A stretch of DNA of 64,000 bases from Pseudomonas sp. DTU_2021_1001937_2_SI_NGA_ILE_001 (GCF_032463525.1 NZ_CP135971.1:868001-932000); one strand, 5' to 3'; numbered from the stretch's first letter, positions 8,835-18,471 are shown. Numbers and translations: made by a program. Notes: a model not told the origin generated them from the letters alone.

Positions 8835-9439
8835 GGGGCAGGATTCTCTTTGGACAGGTCCCAGATATTGGGCAGATGACGGTTGGAATAACCGGAAATG
8901 AACGGCTTCTCGCTGCCGTCGGGCAGGTACACCGCACGGCTCACGGCGCCGATGTTGGCGCCGTACACATGAATGCTGATCGACACGCGGTCGTCGAAGG
9001 CGTTGCTGACCTGGTGGATGTCACCGATGCGCGGCGACACGGCTTCCACCTGGCCGGGTTCCAGGCGCACGGCGTCGCCCTGCGGCACCAGCAGGCCCTC
9101 GGTGGTGCGCGAGTAGCCCTGGGAGTGTTCGGCGCCGCGCAGCATGCCGATCAGTCCCCAGACCCGATGGTCGTGGATCGGTGTGCGTTGGCCGGGGCCC
9201 CAGACGAAACTGACCACTGAAAAGCGCTGCCGACCATCGCCGTGCAGCAGGTACTGCTGGTAGCGCTCGGGGTCGGGCCGGGCGAGTTCATCCGGCAGCC
9301 AATCGTCATGGCTGACCAGGCTGCGCAGCAGGGCCTGGCCCTGATCGAGGAGGGCGGCTTCGTCCGCTGTGCGGTCGAGCAGTTCGGACAAGGCGGCGAT
9401 GAAATGACGCAGGCGCTCGAGGCGCGGCGGTGGGCTCAT
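8831..9439 (-). CDS. Gln-type thiol dioxygenase (3-mercaptopropionate/cysteine dioxygenase)
   Basis: Non-haem iron thiol dioxygenase of the cupin fold that converts a thiol to its sulfinate. Starting at ATG 9439 gives 202 residues and places the iron ligands at His89, His91 and His142 and the outer-sphere Tyr at 159. To my recollection this is the numbering of the P. aeruginosa enzyme, which favours this start over the GTG at 9469. The position of the cysteine-binding Arg60 of mammalian CDO is Gln62 (RYQQYL), and the crosslink Cys93 position is Gly. Both mark the bacterial Gln-type group, which prefers 3-mercaptopropionate. It is first in a two-gene operon with the rhodanese. Confidence 0.88.
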   Translation of the reverse strand: MSPPPRLERLRHFIAALSELLDRTADEAALLDQGQALLRSLVSHDDWLPDELARPDPERYQQYLLHGDGRQRFSVVSFVWGPGQRTPIHDHRVWGLIGMLRGAEHSQGYSRTTEGLLVPQGDAVRLEPGQVEAVSPRIGDIHQVSNAFDDRVSISIHVYGANIGAVSRAVYLPDGSEKPFISGYSNRHLPNIWDLSKENPAP

Positions 9440-9575
9440 TGGGGTGGCTCGCTGACGATTTACGCTCACCCTAACAAAGCGGATAAATATTCTACAAATT
9501 CAAAATAATTATAAGTAAATATGCATACTGCGCATTTAAAGCCGTCTTTCGCCGGGCTGCCGAGCGGGCATGAGC

Positions 9576-9618
9576 TTATGCCTAAAACGAATTTCACAAG
9601 CGTTTTTATGGCGTTTAG
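9576..9618 (+). promoter_or_regulatory. Shared upstream element of SsuA-like genes, copy 1
   Basis: The pattern TTATnCCTAAAAnnAATTT begins here and is followed 18 bases later by GTTTAG. The same pattern occurs at 24269-24312 ahead of another SsuA-like gene, with nearly identical spacing (37 versus 38 bases from TTAT to GTTTAG). It lies in the divergent gap between the thiol dioxygenase and the binding protein. A sulfate-starvation (CysB-type) promoter is inferred. The 9440-9759 gap is otherwise AT-rich, with no gene. Confidence 0.5.
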
Positions 9619-9759
9619 TTTGTGGCTGGGCGCTTGTTTAGATTTGAAATTCATATGCGCCATTAGCCGGACCTGGCAAGTATTCCATCCCCCTTAGCAA
9701 TCACGAGACCGCACGCGCGGATCGCAACGGTCGTGCCCATTGGGCACCTGGAGACGAAC

Positions 9760-10719
9760 GTGCGTTACTTCAAGCAACTGGCGGCTGGCATGCTGGCCGC
9801 CTCTTTCAGCCTGGCTGCGGCGGCGCAGACCCTGGTGGTCGGCGACCAGAGCTACAACACCCGCGCGGTGATGGAAGCCGCCGGTGTCCTGGACGGTTTG
9901 CCCTACGAACTGGACTGGAAGCAGTTCACCGCCGGCTCGCCGGTGGCCGAGGCGTTGAACGTCGGCAGCCTGGACCTCGGCTTACTCGGCGATGCGCCGC
10001 CGCTGTTCCTCGGTGCCCTGGGCGCGCCGATCAAGATCATCGCGGTGAGCCGGCAGAACCTCGAAGGCGTGGCCATCCTGGTGCGCAAGGATTCGAACAT
10101 CCACAGCCTGGCCGACCTGCGCGGCAAGCGCGCAGCCATCTGGAAAGGCTCGTGGAGCCAGCAACTGCTGCTGACCGCGCTGGACCGCGCCGCCGTGCCG
10201 CGTGACGCCGTTGAACTGCGTTACCTCAGCGCCCTGGATGCGTCCCATGCCCTGGACGGTGGTTCGGTAGACGTCATCGCCACCTGGGAGCCTTACGTCA
10301 CTCAACAGCAGCGTCAGGGCGCCCGGGTACTGGCCACCGCCGACGGGCTGATTCCGGCGCAGAGTTTCGTGGTTGCCAACGCCAAGGCGGTGGAGACCAA
10401 GCGAGCGCAGATCGCCGACTTCCTGCAACGCCTGAAACAGGCCCGTGAATGGGCGCTCAGTGACCCGCAACACACTGAAGCCTACGCCGATGCCTGGGCA
10501 GCACGGACCCGCGCCGACGGTGATATCGCCCGTGCCTGGTTCGCCCGCGCGCGCACCGACCTGGCGGCACTGAACCCGCAGGTGATCACCGATGCGCAAA
10601 AGACCGTGGACTTCTTCGCCAGCCTGGAGCTGATCAAGGCTTACCCGGCGGCGAGCCTGTTCGACACCTCGTTCAGTGCCGCGCTGCAGGCACCGGCCAC
10701 TGCCCAGGCCACGCGCTGA
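9760..10719 (+). CDS. SsuA-like periplasmic binding protein (aliphatic sulfonate type)
   Basis: Periplasmic substrate-binding protein of the SsuA/TauA/NMT1 group, 319 residues. I choose the GTG at 9760 because GGAG sits six bases before it and it leaves a compact signal peptide (RYFKQLAAGMLAASFSLAAAA, cut before QTLVVG). Family features include VAEALNVGSLDLGLLGDAPPLF, the SLADLRGKRAA block and VDVIATWEPYV. It lies 44 bases before an FMN monooxygenase on the same strand, the usual pairing of a sulfonate receptor with its desulfonating enzyme. No ABC permease or ATPase of the Ssu type is next to it, so it must use a shared or distant transporter. The ligand is unknown. Confidence 0.85.
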   Translation: MRYFKQLAAGMLAASFSLAAAAQTLVVGDQSYNTRAVMEAAGVLDGLPYELDWKQFTAGSPVAEALNVGSLDLGLLGDAPPLFLGALGAPIKIIAVSRQNLEGVAILVRKDSNIHSLADLRGKRAAIWKGSWSQQLLLTALDRAAVPRDAVELRYLSALDASHALDGGSVDVIATWEPYVTQQQRQGARVLATADGLIPAQSFVVANAKAVETKRAQIADFLQRLKQAREWALSDPQHTEAYADAWAARTRADGDIARAWFARARTDLAALNPQVITDAQKTVDFFASLELIKAYPAASLFDTSFSAALQAPATAQATR

Positions 10720-10763
10720 ATCGGCTGGCGCCCCCCACCACGAATTCCAAGGAAGTCATGCCC

Positions 10764-12083
10764 ATGAGCAAACGACAGATCAAACTCGGCGCCCTGACCA
10801 TGGGCTGCGGCGGCCCTGGTCGGCACAACCTGTGGCTCGACCCGGAGCTGCCGGCAGACGCCAGCGTCAATATCGATTGGTACATCGACATCGCCCGGCA
10901 GGCCGAAGCCGCGCTGTTCGACCTGATGTTCATCGTCGACAGCCAGTTCATCACCCCCGGCTCGCCGTCGCACTACCTCAACCGCCTGGAACCGCTGACC
11001 CTGCTTTCGGCCCTGGCGGTCAGCACCCGCCACATCGGCCTGGTCGGCACGCTCACCACCTCTTATAACGCGCCGTACAACGTCGCGCGTCGCCTGGCAT
11101 CGCTGGACCTGATCAGCAAGGGCCGCGCCGGCTGGAACGTGGTGACCAGCGGCGACGCCGGTACGGCGGGCAATTATGGTCTGGATGAACACTACGACTA
11201 CGACACCCGCTACAGCCGTGCCCATGAGCACGTGCAGGTGGTCCAAGGCCTGTGGCGCTCCTATGAAGACGACGCCTTTCCCCGCGACCGCCGCACCGGG
11301 CAGTTTCTCGACCCTGCCAAGTTGCATGCGCTGAACCACCAGGGAGCGCATTTCTCGGTGGTCGGCCCGCTGAACATCCAGCGTTCCCCCCAGGGCCAAC
11401 CGGTGATCTTCCAGGCCGGCGATTCCGAACAGGGTCGCGACCTGGGTGCAGCCACCGCTGACGTGGTGTTCACCCACGCTGCGAGCATCGAACAGGGCCA
11501 GGCGTTTTACCGCGATATCAAGGCGCGTGCCGCGCGGCTGGGGCGCGACCCGGAGCAATTGTTGGTGCTGCCGGGGGCAGAGATCTACGTGGGCGACAGC
11601 GATGAGCATGCCCGCGAGATCGAGCGGCATTACCACCAGGCCGATCACAGTTTCGAGCTGGCGCTCAAGGAGTTCGGGCGCAATTTCGGCTGGCACGACT
11701 TCAGCCAGTACGATCTGGACGCGCCGTTTCCGCAGCAGAGCCTGGAGTCGGCGCGCAGCAGTTTCTTCACCAACGCCAAACGCATCGCCGATCAGGCGCG
11801 GGAAAAAGGCTTCACCTTACGCCAGGCGGTGGAGTTCGGGCGGCAGTTGCGTCCGGGTGCCTTCGTGGGGTCGGCGCAGACGGTGGCGGCGAAAATGACC
11901 GAGTGGTTCGAGGCGCGGGCGCTGGATGGCTTCAATATCTACATCGGCCACCCTGGGCAGTTCCGCCGTTTTACCGATGAGGTGGTGCCGCTGCTGCAAG
12001 AGCGCGGGGTGTATCGCCAGGCCTATGAAGGCACCACCTTGCGCGAAAGCCTGGGCCTGCAAATTCCCCGCTGGCGTAACTGA
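10764..12083 (+). CDS. FMN-dependent monooxygenase, NtaA/SnaA/DszA family
   Basis: Bacterial-luciferase-like flavin monooxygenase of 439 residues, the usual length for the NtaA/DszA group. These enzymes use FMNH2 from a separate reductase to cleave C-S or C-N bonds. Motifs include the N-terminal strand QIKLGALTMGCG, the block [29 protein letters not shown] and the hinge [20 protein letters not shown] codons occur at 10758 and 10764; AAGGAA ends three bases before the first and nine before the second, so I take 10764. It is probably co-transcribed with the upstream binding protein. No flavin reductase is encoded in the window. Substrate is not predictable; an organosulfur compound is inferred from context. 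Confidence 0.85.
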   Translation: MSKRQIKLGALTMGCGGPGRHNLWLDPELPADASVNIDWYIDIARQAEAALFDLMFIVDSQFITPGSPSHYLNRLEPLTLLSALAVSTRHIGLVGTLTTSYNAPYNVARRLASLDLISKGRAGWNVVTSGDAGTAGNYGLDEHYDYDTRYSRAHEHVQVVQGLWRSYEDDAFPRDRRTGQFLDPAKLHALNHQGAHFSVVGPLNIQRSPQGQPVIFQAGDSEQGRDLGAATADVVFTHAASIEQGQAFYRDIKARAARLGRDPEQLLVLPGAEIYVGDSDEHAREIERHYHQADHSFELALKEFGRNFGWHDFSQYDLDAPFPQQSLESARSSFFTNAKRIADQAREKGFTLRQAVEFGRQLRPGAFVGSAQTVAAKMTEWFEARALDGFNIYIGHPGQFRRFTDEVVPLLQERGVYRQAYEGTTLRESLGLQIPRWRN

Positions 12084-12138
12084 AACGAGGAAAGGGGCCG
12101 CCGAAAGCTTCCCGGCTGAAGCCGGTCCTACCGGTATC

Positions 12139-12260
12139 GGCCACATATCGCGGCTGAAACCGCCGGGTAGGAGCGGCTTCAGCCGCGATATGTGGCCGCC
12201 TATTCACAACAGAAACAGTGAATTTCCTGGGGCTTTCGCGGCTAAAGCCGTTCCCACCGA
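12139..12260. repeat. REPIN-like palindromes between convergent monooxygenase genes
   Basis: The 195-base gap between two convergent genes holds a perfect 20-base inverted repeat (12139-12158 against 12178-12197). A further REP arm follows (GCTTTCGCGGCTAAAGCCG near 12232-12250). Sequence around GTGAATTTCCTGG recurs beside REP arms near 48.5 and 62.5 kb. The big hairpin probably also acts as a two-way terminator. Confidence 0.7.
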
Positions 12261-12278
12261 GCGCCACAAAGCCGCTTC

Positions 12279-13385
12279 TCAGGCCCTGCGCTGTTGCCGC
12301 TCGGCCTCGCGCTGCGCCACCAGGGCGCGGATGCGCGGGATCAGCTCCTGGCCGTATTGCACCGAGTCGGCCAGTTGATCGAAACCGCGGAACAGGAAGG
12401 TGGTCACGCCCAGGTCGTAATAGGCCAGCGCCGCTTCGGCGACCTGGTCGGGGGTGCCGACCAGCGAGGTGGAGTTGCCGGCGCCGCCACCCAGCGCGGC
12501 GATTTCGGTCCACAGCCGGGTGTCGTGGACCTTGCGCTGGCTGGCCAACTGCACCAGTCGTTCGGAGCCGACGTTGCTCTTGCCGAAGTTCTTCTCACGG
12601 CGCTTGCCCTGGCGAATGCCGATACGTTCACGGGCCTCGGCAAGAATGCGCTCGGCGCGCTCCCAGGCCTGCTCCTCGGTGGCGCCGAGGATCGGCCGCA
12701 GCGACAGACTGAAGCGGATCTGTTCCTCGCGGCCGTAACGTGCCGCCGCCTTGCGCACCTGGGCAATGCGCTCGCGTACCTGCTCCAGGGGCTCGCCCCA
12801 CATCATGTACACGTCAGCGTGCCTGGCGGCGACTTCCACCGCCGCGTCGGAGGCACCGGAGAAGTAGATCGGCAAGTGCGGCTGCTGCAGTGGCTTGACC
12901 AGGGTCAGGTTGTCTTCCACCCGGTAATGCGCTCCTTGATGGTCGAACGGCTCGTGGCGCGTCCAGGTGTTGCGCAGCACCTGCAGGTACTCGTCGGTAC
13001 GGGCATAGCGGGCATCCTTGTCGAGGAAGTCGCCGTCGCGTTGCAGGTCGCCGCTGTCGCCGCCGGTGATCACGTTGATCGAGGCCCGGCCACGGCTCAG
13101 GTGATCGAGGGTCGCGAATTGCCGCGCGGCGAAGGTCGGTGCCTGAAAACCAGGCCGGTGTGCCACCAGCAGGCCGATGCGTTCGGTCAACGCAGCCACA
13201 TAGGTGGCGAGGATCATCGAATCCGGGGCGCTGGTGTTGACCGCCAGCAACGCCTTGTCGAAACCACCGTACTCCTGGGCCTGGGCAAAGGCACGGATGA
13301 ACGGCAGGTCGATTATCGGGCCACGCGGGGCCTGGGATTCGCTGCCTTCCTGGGGGCCGATCAGGCCGATGAACTCAAGACTCAT
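12279..13385 (-). CDS. SsuD-like FMN-dependent alkanesulfonate monooxygenase
   Basis: 368-residue flavin monooxygenase closest to SsuD, which releases sulfite from alkanesulfonates with FMNH2 and oxygen. The start at ATG 13385 has AGGAG seven bases upstream; in-frame codons further up lie inside the preceding gene. Motifs: ALTERIGLLVAHRPG, GRASINVITGGD (SsuD has a very similar VNVVTGGD) and SLVGTPDQVA near the C-terminus. The region matching the SsuD active-site Cys54 (RSCEDSW) reads TSAPDSM here, so that cysteine is Ala, suggesting altered chemistry or substrate. It is the second gene of a pair with the DszA-like gene at 13411. I leave the symbol blank because orthology to ssuD is doubtful. 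Confidence 0.82.
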   Translation of the reverse strand: MSLEFIGLIGPQEGSESQAPRGPIIDLPFIRAFAQAQEYGGFDKALLAVNTSAPDSMILATYVAALTERIGLLVAHRPGFQAPTFAARQFATLDHLSRGRASINVITGGDSGDLQRDGDFLDKDARYARTDEYLQVLRNTWTRHEPFDHQGAHYRVEDNLTLVKPLQQPHLPIYFSGASDAAVEVAARHADVYMMWGEPLEQVRERIAQVRKAAARYGREEQIRFSLSLRPILGATEEQAWERAERILAEARERIGIRQGKRREKNFGKSNVGSERLVQLASQRKVHDTRLWTEIAALGGGAGNSTSLVGTPDQVAEAALAYYDLGVTTFLFRGFDQLADSVQYGQELIPRIRALVAQREAERQQRRA

Positions 13386-13410
13386 GGACTCGCTCCTTGC
13401 ATGAAAAATG

Positions 13411-14745
13411 TCAGGCCACCGCGCCCTGGGCGCGGCGCAGGGTGTTGCGATTGGTCGGTACGGCCAGGCCGAAATGCTCGCGCAGGGTCTGGCCCTGGTA
13501 CTCGCGGCGCAGCAGCCCGCGGGCCTGCAGCAGCGGCACCACCTGTTCGGTAAAGGCTTGCAGGCCGTCAGGCAGCAGCGAGTTGATGATGAAACCGTCG
13601 GCAGCGCCGTTTTCGAACCAGTACTGCAGGGCATCGGCCACCTGTTCCGGAGTGCCCACGAAGTCGCGACGTGGCTGCGAGAAACGCAGCGCCAGCTGGC
13701 GCAAGGTCAGGCCCTCGTCGCGGGCCAGTTGCTTGAGCTGGTCAGAGGTGCCCTTGTGGCTGTCATTGCCCAGGGTGCCAAGGTCCGGGAACGGCGCATC
13801 GAGGTCATGCCGGCTGAAGTCGTAGTCATTGAACGGCCGGCCCAGTGCAACCAGGGCATCTTCGATGCTGACCAGCTCGACGGCCTGCTGATAGCGATCT
13901 TCCACCTCGGCGGCATCGCGACCAACGATCGGCCGGATACCCGGCAGGATCGACAACTGTTGCGGGTCGCGGCCATGCCGTGCGGCTCTTTGCTTGAGGT
14001 CCTGGTAGTAGTCGCGGGCATCGCTGAACGACTCGGGGCTGACGAAGATCGCATCGGCGTTCTGCGCCGCGAAATGGCGGCCGTCTTCCGACACCCCGGC
14101 CTGGAAGATCACCGGCTGGCCCTGGCGCGAACGCTGGATGTTCAGCGGTCCCTTGACCTTGAAGAACTCGCCCTGGTGGCCAAGTGTGTGCAGTTTGTTC
14201 GGGTCGAAGAACTGCCCGCTGTGCTTGTCGCGGGTGAAGGCGTCGTCTTCCCAGGAGTCCCACAGGCCCTTGACCACTTCCAGGTGTTCGCGGGCGATGC
14301 GGTAGCGCACCGCATGCGGTGGGTGTTCGGCCTTGCCGAAGTTGTCGGCGGTACCCGACAGCCAGGACGTCACCACGTTCCAGCCGGCGCGGCCGCCGCT
14401 GATCAGATCCAGCGAGGCGAACTGCCGGGCGACCTGGAACGGCTCGGTGTAGCTGACCGTGACCGTGGCCACCAGGCCGATGCGCTCGGTGATCGCCGCC
14501 AGCGCCGAAAGGATCGTCAGCGGTTCGAAGCGATTGAGGTAGTGGGGGCTGGAGCGGGCATGGATGTGCAGGCTGTCGGCGATGAAGGCGAAGTCGAAGC
14601 GGGCGGCTTCGGCCAACCGGGCCTGGTGCTTGTAGAAACCGAAGTTGACGCTGGCGTCGGCCAGCGCATCGGGGTGGCGCCATTCGCCCCAGCCATGGCC
14701 GACGCCATGAATCATGGCGCCAAGGCGGATTTGTCGTGTGCTCAT
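13411..14745 (-). CDS. FMN-dependent monooxygenase, NtaA/SnaA/DszA family
   Basis: 444-residue luciferase-like monooxygenase, homologous to the one at 10764 (shared [46 protein letters not shown]). It starts [20 protein letters not shown]. It is first of a two-gene unit with the SsuD-like gene 25 bases downstream. Its promoter region holds a 47-base element that is also found upstream of the SfnB-like gene at 23.1 kb. Two-step schemes in which one enzyme opens a sulfone and the next desulfonates the product are known for dimethyl sulfone and dibenzothiophene. A similar division of labour is possible here but not shown. Confidence 0.85.
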   Translation of the reverse strand: MSTRQIRLGAMIHGVGHGWGEWRHPDALADASVNFGFYKHQARLAEAARFDFAFIADSLHIHARSSPHYLNRFEPLTILSALAAITERIGLVATVTVSYTEPFQVARQFASLDLISGGRAGWNVVTSWLSGTADNFGKAEHPPHAVRYRIAREHLEVVKGLWDSWEDDAFTRDKHSGQFFDPNKLHTLGHQGEFFKVKGPLNIQRSRQGQPVIFQAGVSEDGRHFAAQNADAIFVSPESFSDARDYYQDLKQRAARHGRDPQQLSILPGIRPIVGRDAAEVEDRYQQAVELVSIEDALVALGRPFNDYDFSRHDLDAPFPDLGTLGNDSHKGTSDQLKQLARDEGLTLRQLALRFSQPRRDFVGTPEQVADALQYWFENGAADGFIINSLLPDGLQAFTEQVVPLLQARGLLRREYQGQTLREHFGLAVPTNRNTLRRAQGAVA

Positions 14746-14934
14746 CGAAGTACCTGTGGTGAAGAGGTGGGAAAGGGCTGGCGCAGGCCATCGCCAACGC
14801 GCCGCAGGGCGCGTCGAGCATGGCGTGAGTCAGAATGGGCGTTCATGCGGTGCAGGCTCCTGGCGTGGTCGGGAAAACGGCCTCCGCCAGGAAAGGGGTC
14901 GGTCTGGATTGAACTTAGCGGTGTAAGTCAGGCT

Positions 14935-14981
14935 TGTGAAAGGCTTTGTGGTTCTATGCTAATAATGAGTGATCTGAATCT
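14935..14981 (-). promoter_or_regulatory. Shared promoter element, copy A (monooxygenase pair)
   Basis: On the minus strand the order is AGATTC, twelve bases, ATTAGCATAGAACCA, then an AAAG-CTTT-ACA tail. The 23111-23157 stretch has the same layout without gaps, 37 of 47 bases identical by my count. This copy ends about 190 bases before the ATG at 14745. A common LysR-type activator (CysB or the local regulator) is inferred. The rest of the 14746-15003 gap shows no gene. Confidence 0.6.
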
Positions 14982-15003
14982 AAATTAACTAAGATTATGC
15001 GTT

Positions 15004-16626
15004 TTATGCATTTATGGCTCGACGCCCCGGAATGGCCGCGATCAGCTCGCGGGTGTAGTCACTGGCTGGCTGCTCGAACACCTGGTTGGCCGGGCCTTGT
15101 TCCACCACATGGCCCTTACGCAGCACCAGGACGTGATCGGCCATGTTTGCCACCACGGCCAGGTCGTGGGACACCAGCACATAAGCGATACCCAGTTCGC
15201 GCTGCAATTGTTCGAGCAACGCGAGGATCTGCGCCTGGACAGACACATCCAGTGCACTCACCGGTTCGTCGAGCAGCAGCAGCTCAGGTTGCAGCGCCAA
15301 CGCACGGGCGATGGCCACGCGCTGGCGCTGGCCGCCAGACAGCTCGCGGGGCAGACGGTCGAGGTATTCCACGGGCAGATGCACTCGCTTGATCAGCTCA
15401 CGCGCCGCCTGCTCCAGCGCCTCGCCCTTGAGCAGGCCAAATGACACGAGCGGTTCGACGATGCTGTCGAACACCGTGAAACGTGGGTCCAGTGCCGCGA
15501 ACGGGTTCTGCTGCACCAGTTGGATGCGCCGGCGCAGTGGGCGGAACTCGCGCCAGCCATAACCACTGACATCCTGCTGATCGAACAGCACCTGCCCATG
15601 GCTGGGTGTTTCAAGGCCCAGGGCGATACGCAATGCCGTGCTCTTGCCTGACCCGGATTCGCCGACGATCGCCAGGGTACGGCCACGATGCACCTCCAGG
15701 CTCAGGTCGTGCAGGGCCGTGAAATGGCTGTTCTGCCCCTGACTTGCGGGCAAGCGAAAGCGTTTGCCGACGCCCACCAGGCGCAGGATGGGCGGTGCCT
15801 CGCTGGGTACTGAGACGGGTCGCTGGCGGGGTATGGCGAACGCCGGTGCAGCAGCGAGCAAGGCTCGCGTGTAAGGGTGCTGGGCGTCGCCGAGAATCTG
15901 GGCTGGCGAACCCTGTTCGACCCCTTCGCCGCGCTGCATGACCAGCAGGCGGTCGGCGCGGTCGGTGGCCATGCCCAGGTCGTGGGTGATGATCAGCAGG
16001 GCAATGCCGCGCTCGGCCACCAGGCGCTGCAAATGGTCGAGGATCTTGCGCTGTACCGTGACATCCAGGGCGCTGGTTGGCTCATCGGCGATGATCAGCT
16101 GCGGGTCGCCCGCCAGAGCGATGGCGATCAGCACGCGCTGGCGCATCCCGCCAGACAGTTCATGGGGATACTGACGTGCGCGTAGCAGCGGGTCGTCGAG
16201 GCCGACCTGAGCGAGCAGTTCCAGCACGTCGGCATCCAGGCCGGCATAGCGCCGCCCGCGCGCCAGCAGCAAGGCTTCGCCGATTTGTTGGCCGACGCGC
16301 AGGGTGGGATTGAGGCTGACCATCGGGTCCTGCGGCACCAGGCCGATCATCCGCCCGCGCACCTGGCGCCAGTCGCGTTCGCTGGCCTGGGCCATTTCCC
16401 TGCCGGCGATGCGCAGCTGACCCGCGTCGATCTGTGCGTTGCCCGGCAACAGACCGAGCAGCGCATTGGCCAGGGTCGATTTGCCCGAGCCAGACTCACC
16501 GACGATGGCCAGTGTTTCCCCGGCGGCCAGGCTCAACGACAGTCGGCGCACGGCCTGCAGCCGCTGGCTGGCCACGGCATAGCTGATACTCAGGTCCTGT
16601 ACTTCGATCAAGGCTGGCGAGGTCAT
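15004..16626 (-). CDS. Fused double ATP-binding subunit of a peptide/nickel-type ABC importer
   Basis: 540-residue protein with two complete ABC ATPase domains in tandem, the DppD-DppF fusion seen in GsiA/YejF-type systems. Each half has a Walker A (GESGSGKST near 35-45 and again near 330), a signature (LSGGMRQR and LSGGQRQR) and a Walker B ([12 protein letters not shown] and [12 protein letters not shown]). I start at ATG 16626, which overlaps the stop of the permease gene by four bases; the longer frame would run into that gene. It powers import by the two permeases and the binding protein at 16.6-20.1 kb. Such importers carry oligopeptides, glutathione or nickel chelates; with sulfur genes all round, a sulfur-bearing peptide or conjugate is a reasonable guess. 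Confidence 0.93.
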   Translation of the reverse strand: MTSPALIEVQDLSISYAVASQRLQAVRRLSLSLAAGETLAIVGESGSGKSTLANALLGLLPGNAQIDAGQLRIAGREMAQASERDWRQVRGRMIGLVPQDPMVSLNPTLRVGQQIGEALLLARGRRYAGLDADVLELLAQVGLDDPLLRARQYPHELSGGMRQRVLIAIALAGDPQLIIADEPTSALDVTVQRKILDHLQRLVAERGIALLIITHDLGMATDRADRLLVMQRGEGVEQGSPAQILGDAQHPYTRALLAAAPAFAIPRQRPVSVPSEAPPILRLVGVGKRFRLPASQGQNSHFTALHDLSLEVHRGRTLAIVGESGSGKSTALRIALGLETPSHGQVLFDQQDVSGYGWREFRPLRRRIQLVQQNPFAALDPRFTVFDSIVEPLVSFGLLKGEALEQAARELIKRVHLPVEYLDRLPRELSGGQRQRVAIARALALQPELLLLDEPVSALDVSVQAQILALLEQLQRELGIAYVLVSHDLAVVANMADHVLVLRKGHVVEQGPANQVFEQPASDYTRELIAAIPGRRAINA

Positions 16627-17519
16627 CGGGCCTGCTCCTCGACGCTGCGCGCCAGATGGTTGAGGCTGAACACCACGGCGACCACGAACAGCCCCGGCAG
16701 CAGCGACACCCAGGGTGCGGTGATCAGGAAGTGCCGGCCATTGGCGATCAGCGTGCCCCATTCCGCTGCCGGCGGCGCGGCGCCGAAGCCGAGGAAGCTC
16801 AACCCGGCAGCGGCCAGGATCGCCGCACCGAAATCCAGCGTGGCAAGCACCGCCACCGGCCCCCAGGCGTTGGGCAGCACATGGCGCAGCAGGGTGCGGG
16901 TCCAGCTGGCGCCGCCCAGGCGCGCGGCTTCCACGTAGGGCAGGGTCTTGATGCGCAGCACCTCGGCGCGAGTGGTACGGGCGAAGCCAGGAATGATCCC
17001 GACACCGACCGCTACGGCCACCGGCACGGTACCGAAGCCGATGGCAGTGACGATGGCCAGGGCCAGAAGCAGGCCGGGCAGCGCCAGCAGCACGTCGACC
17101 AGGCGCATCAGAGCGGCATCCACACGCCCGCCGGCAAACCCGGCCAGTACGCCAAGGCTCAAGCCCCCGGCCAGGGCGATGGCCACGGCCAGCAGCGCCG
17201 CCTGCACCGAAAGCCGCGAGCCATAGACGACGCGGGTATACAGGTCGCGGCCCAGTTCATCGGTGCCGAACCAATGGGTCGCACTGGGGGCGGCGAGCTT
17301 GTCCACCGGCGATGTCGCGTAGGGGTCGAAGCTGGTCAGCAGTTGCGGCGCGGCGGCTGCCAGCAGGGCAAACGCCACCACCAGCAGGGCCAGGCTGAAG
17401 CCGGGACGACGTAGCAGTGGCGCGGCGGCCAGGACCAGGCGTCGCAGGCGTGTGCGGCGTTTCCAGGTTGCGCTGGGTGGCGCCAGGGGGGCGGGGTAGG
17501 AGCGAGTTTCGGCGGTCAT
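16623..17519 (-). CDS. ABC importer permease, DppC/GsiD type
   Basis: Inner-membrane permease of 298 residues with the BPD_transp_1 fold, about six transmembrane helices, and the N-terminal OppC-like extension (first hydrophobic helix FSLALLVVAFALLAAAAP). The EAA-type loop that docks the ATPase is visible as YVEAARLGGASWTRTLLRHVLPN. The family block HWFGTDELGRDLYTRVVYGSR is intact. Its start lies one base after the stop of the partner permease and its stop overlaps the ATPase start, so all three are translated together. Confidence 0.93.
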   Translation of the reverse strand: MTAETRSYPAPLAPPSATWKRRTRLRRLVLAAAPLLRRPGFSLALLVVAFALLAAAAPQLLTSFDPYATSPVDKLAAPSATHWFGTDELGRDLYTRVVYGSRLSVQAALLAVAIALAGGLSLGVLAGFAGGRVDAALMRLVDVLLALPGLLLALAIVTAIGFGTVPVAVAVGVGIIPGFARTTRAEVLRIKTLPYVEAARLGGASWTRTLLRHVLPNAWGPVAVLATLDFGAAILAAAGLSFLGFGAAPPAAEWGTLIANGRHFLITAPWVSLLPGLFVVAVVFSLNHLARSVEEQAR

Positions 17520-17520
17520 G

Positions 17521-18471
17521 TCAGGTCACCTTGGGAGTATGGGTGATACGTGGGTCCAGGCACGGGTAGAGCAGGTCGACGATCAGGTTGACCACCACGA
17601 AGGCCGCCGCCGAGACCGCGACCACCGCCAGCACCACCGGAATGTCCTGGCGCAGCACGGCTTCCTGGGCCAGGCGCCCGACGCCGTTGCGCGAGAAGAT
17701 GGTTTCCACCAGTACCGCGCCGGACACCGTGTTGCCCACCTGCAGGCCGACCAGGGTCAGCACCGGCAACGCGGCATTGCGCAGCCCATGGCACGCCTGC
17801 ACCTGCGCGCGGCTGAGGCCTTTGGCAAAGGCGGTGGTGATATAGGGCTCCTGCCACACGCCCTGGAAACCGCGCTGCAGCACCTGGGCATACACGGCGG
17901 CACTGGGAATCGCCAATGTCACTGCAGGCAGCACCAGGCTTTCGACGCCTTGGCTGCCGGTGGCGGGAAACCAGCCCAGGCCGAAGGCGAAGACCTGGAT
18001 CAGCAACAGGCCCATCCAGAACACCGGTACGGAAAAGCCCAGCGACGGCAGGCGCGCCAGTGCGGTCTTCAGCGGCTGCCATTGCAGGTAAGCCGTGAGG
18101 TAGGCCAGGCCGATGCCTCCCACCAGCGAGAGCAGGATGGCCAGGCCGGCCAGGGCCAGGGTCTGTGGCAGGCGCTCGGCGAGCAGTTCGCTGACCGGGC
18201 GGCCCAGCGACAGCGACTGGCCGAGGTCGCCCTGCACGGCGCGCCACAGCAAGTCGAAATACTGCTCGAACAGGCCCTTGTCCAGGCCGTAGTAGGCGCG
18301 GGCCTTGGCCAGCGCTTCGGGCGACAGGCCGTCGGCCTCCATGCCCGAGGCGCTGAGCATGATCGCCAGGGTGTCGCCTGGCAGCAGGTAGAGAATGAAA
18401 TAGCTGATGCTGTAGGCGCCCCAGAGCACCAGCAGCGCCTGGCCGATGCGGCCGATCAGGTAGCGCCTCAT
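17521..18471 (-). CDS. ABC importer permease, DppB/GsiC type
   Basis: 316-residue inner-membrane permease that begins MRRYLIGRIGQALLVLWGAY, typical of the DppB/OppB group, with the conserved LPGD periplasmic segment after TM1. The ATPase-docking loop reads YITTAFAKGLSRAQVQACHGLRN, a slightly unusual EAA loop. It forms a heterodimer with the DppC-type subunit encoded next. Its ATG overlaps the binding-protein stop by four bases. Nothing is truncated. Confidence 0.92.
   Translation of the reverse strand: MRRYLIGRIGQALLVLWGAYSISYFILYLLPGDTLAIMLSASGMEADGLSPEALAKARAYYGLDKGLFEQYFDLLWRAVQGDLGQSLSLGRPVSELLAERLPQTLALAGLAILLSLVGGIGLAYLTAYLQWQPLKTALARLPSLGFSVPVFWMGLLLIQVFAFGLGWFPATGSQGVESLVLPAVTLAIPSAAVYAQVLQRGFQGVWQEPYITTAFAKGLSRAQVQACHGLRNAALPVLTLVGLQVGNTVSGAVLVETIFSRNGVGRLAQEAVLRQDIPVVLAVVAVSAAAFVVVNLIVDLLYPCLDPRITHTPKVT

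Noticed and set aside
9660..9715. A sigma-54 promoter upstream of the receptor at 9760
   Set aside because: CCTGGCAAGTATTCCAT resembles the -24 element but lacks the TTGC of -12 at the right spacing.
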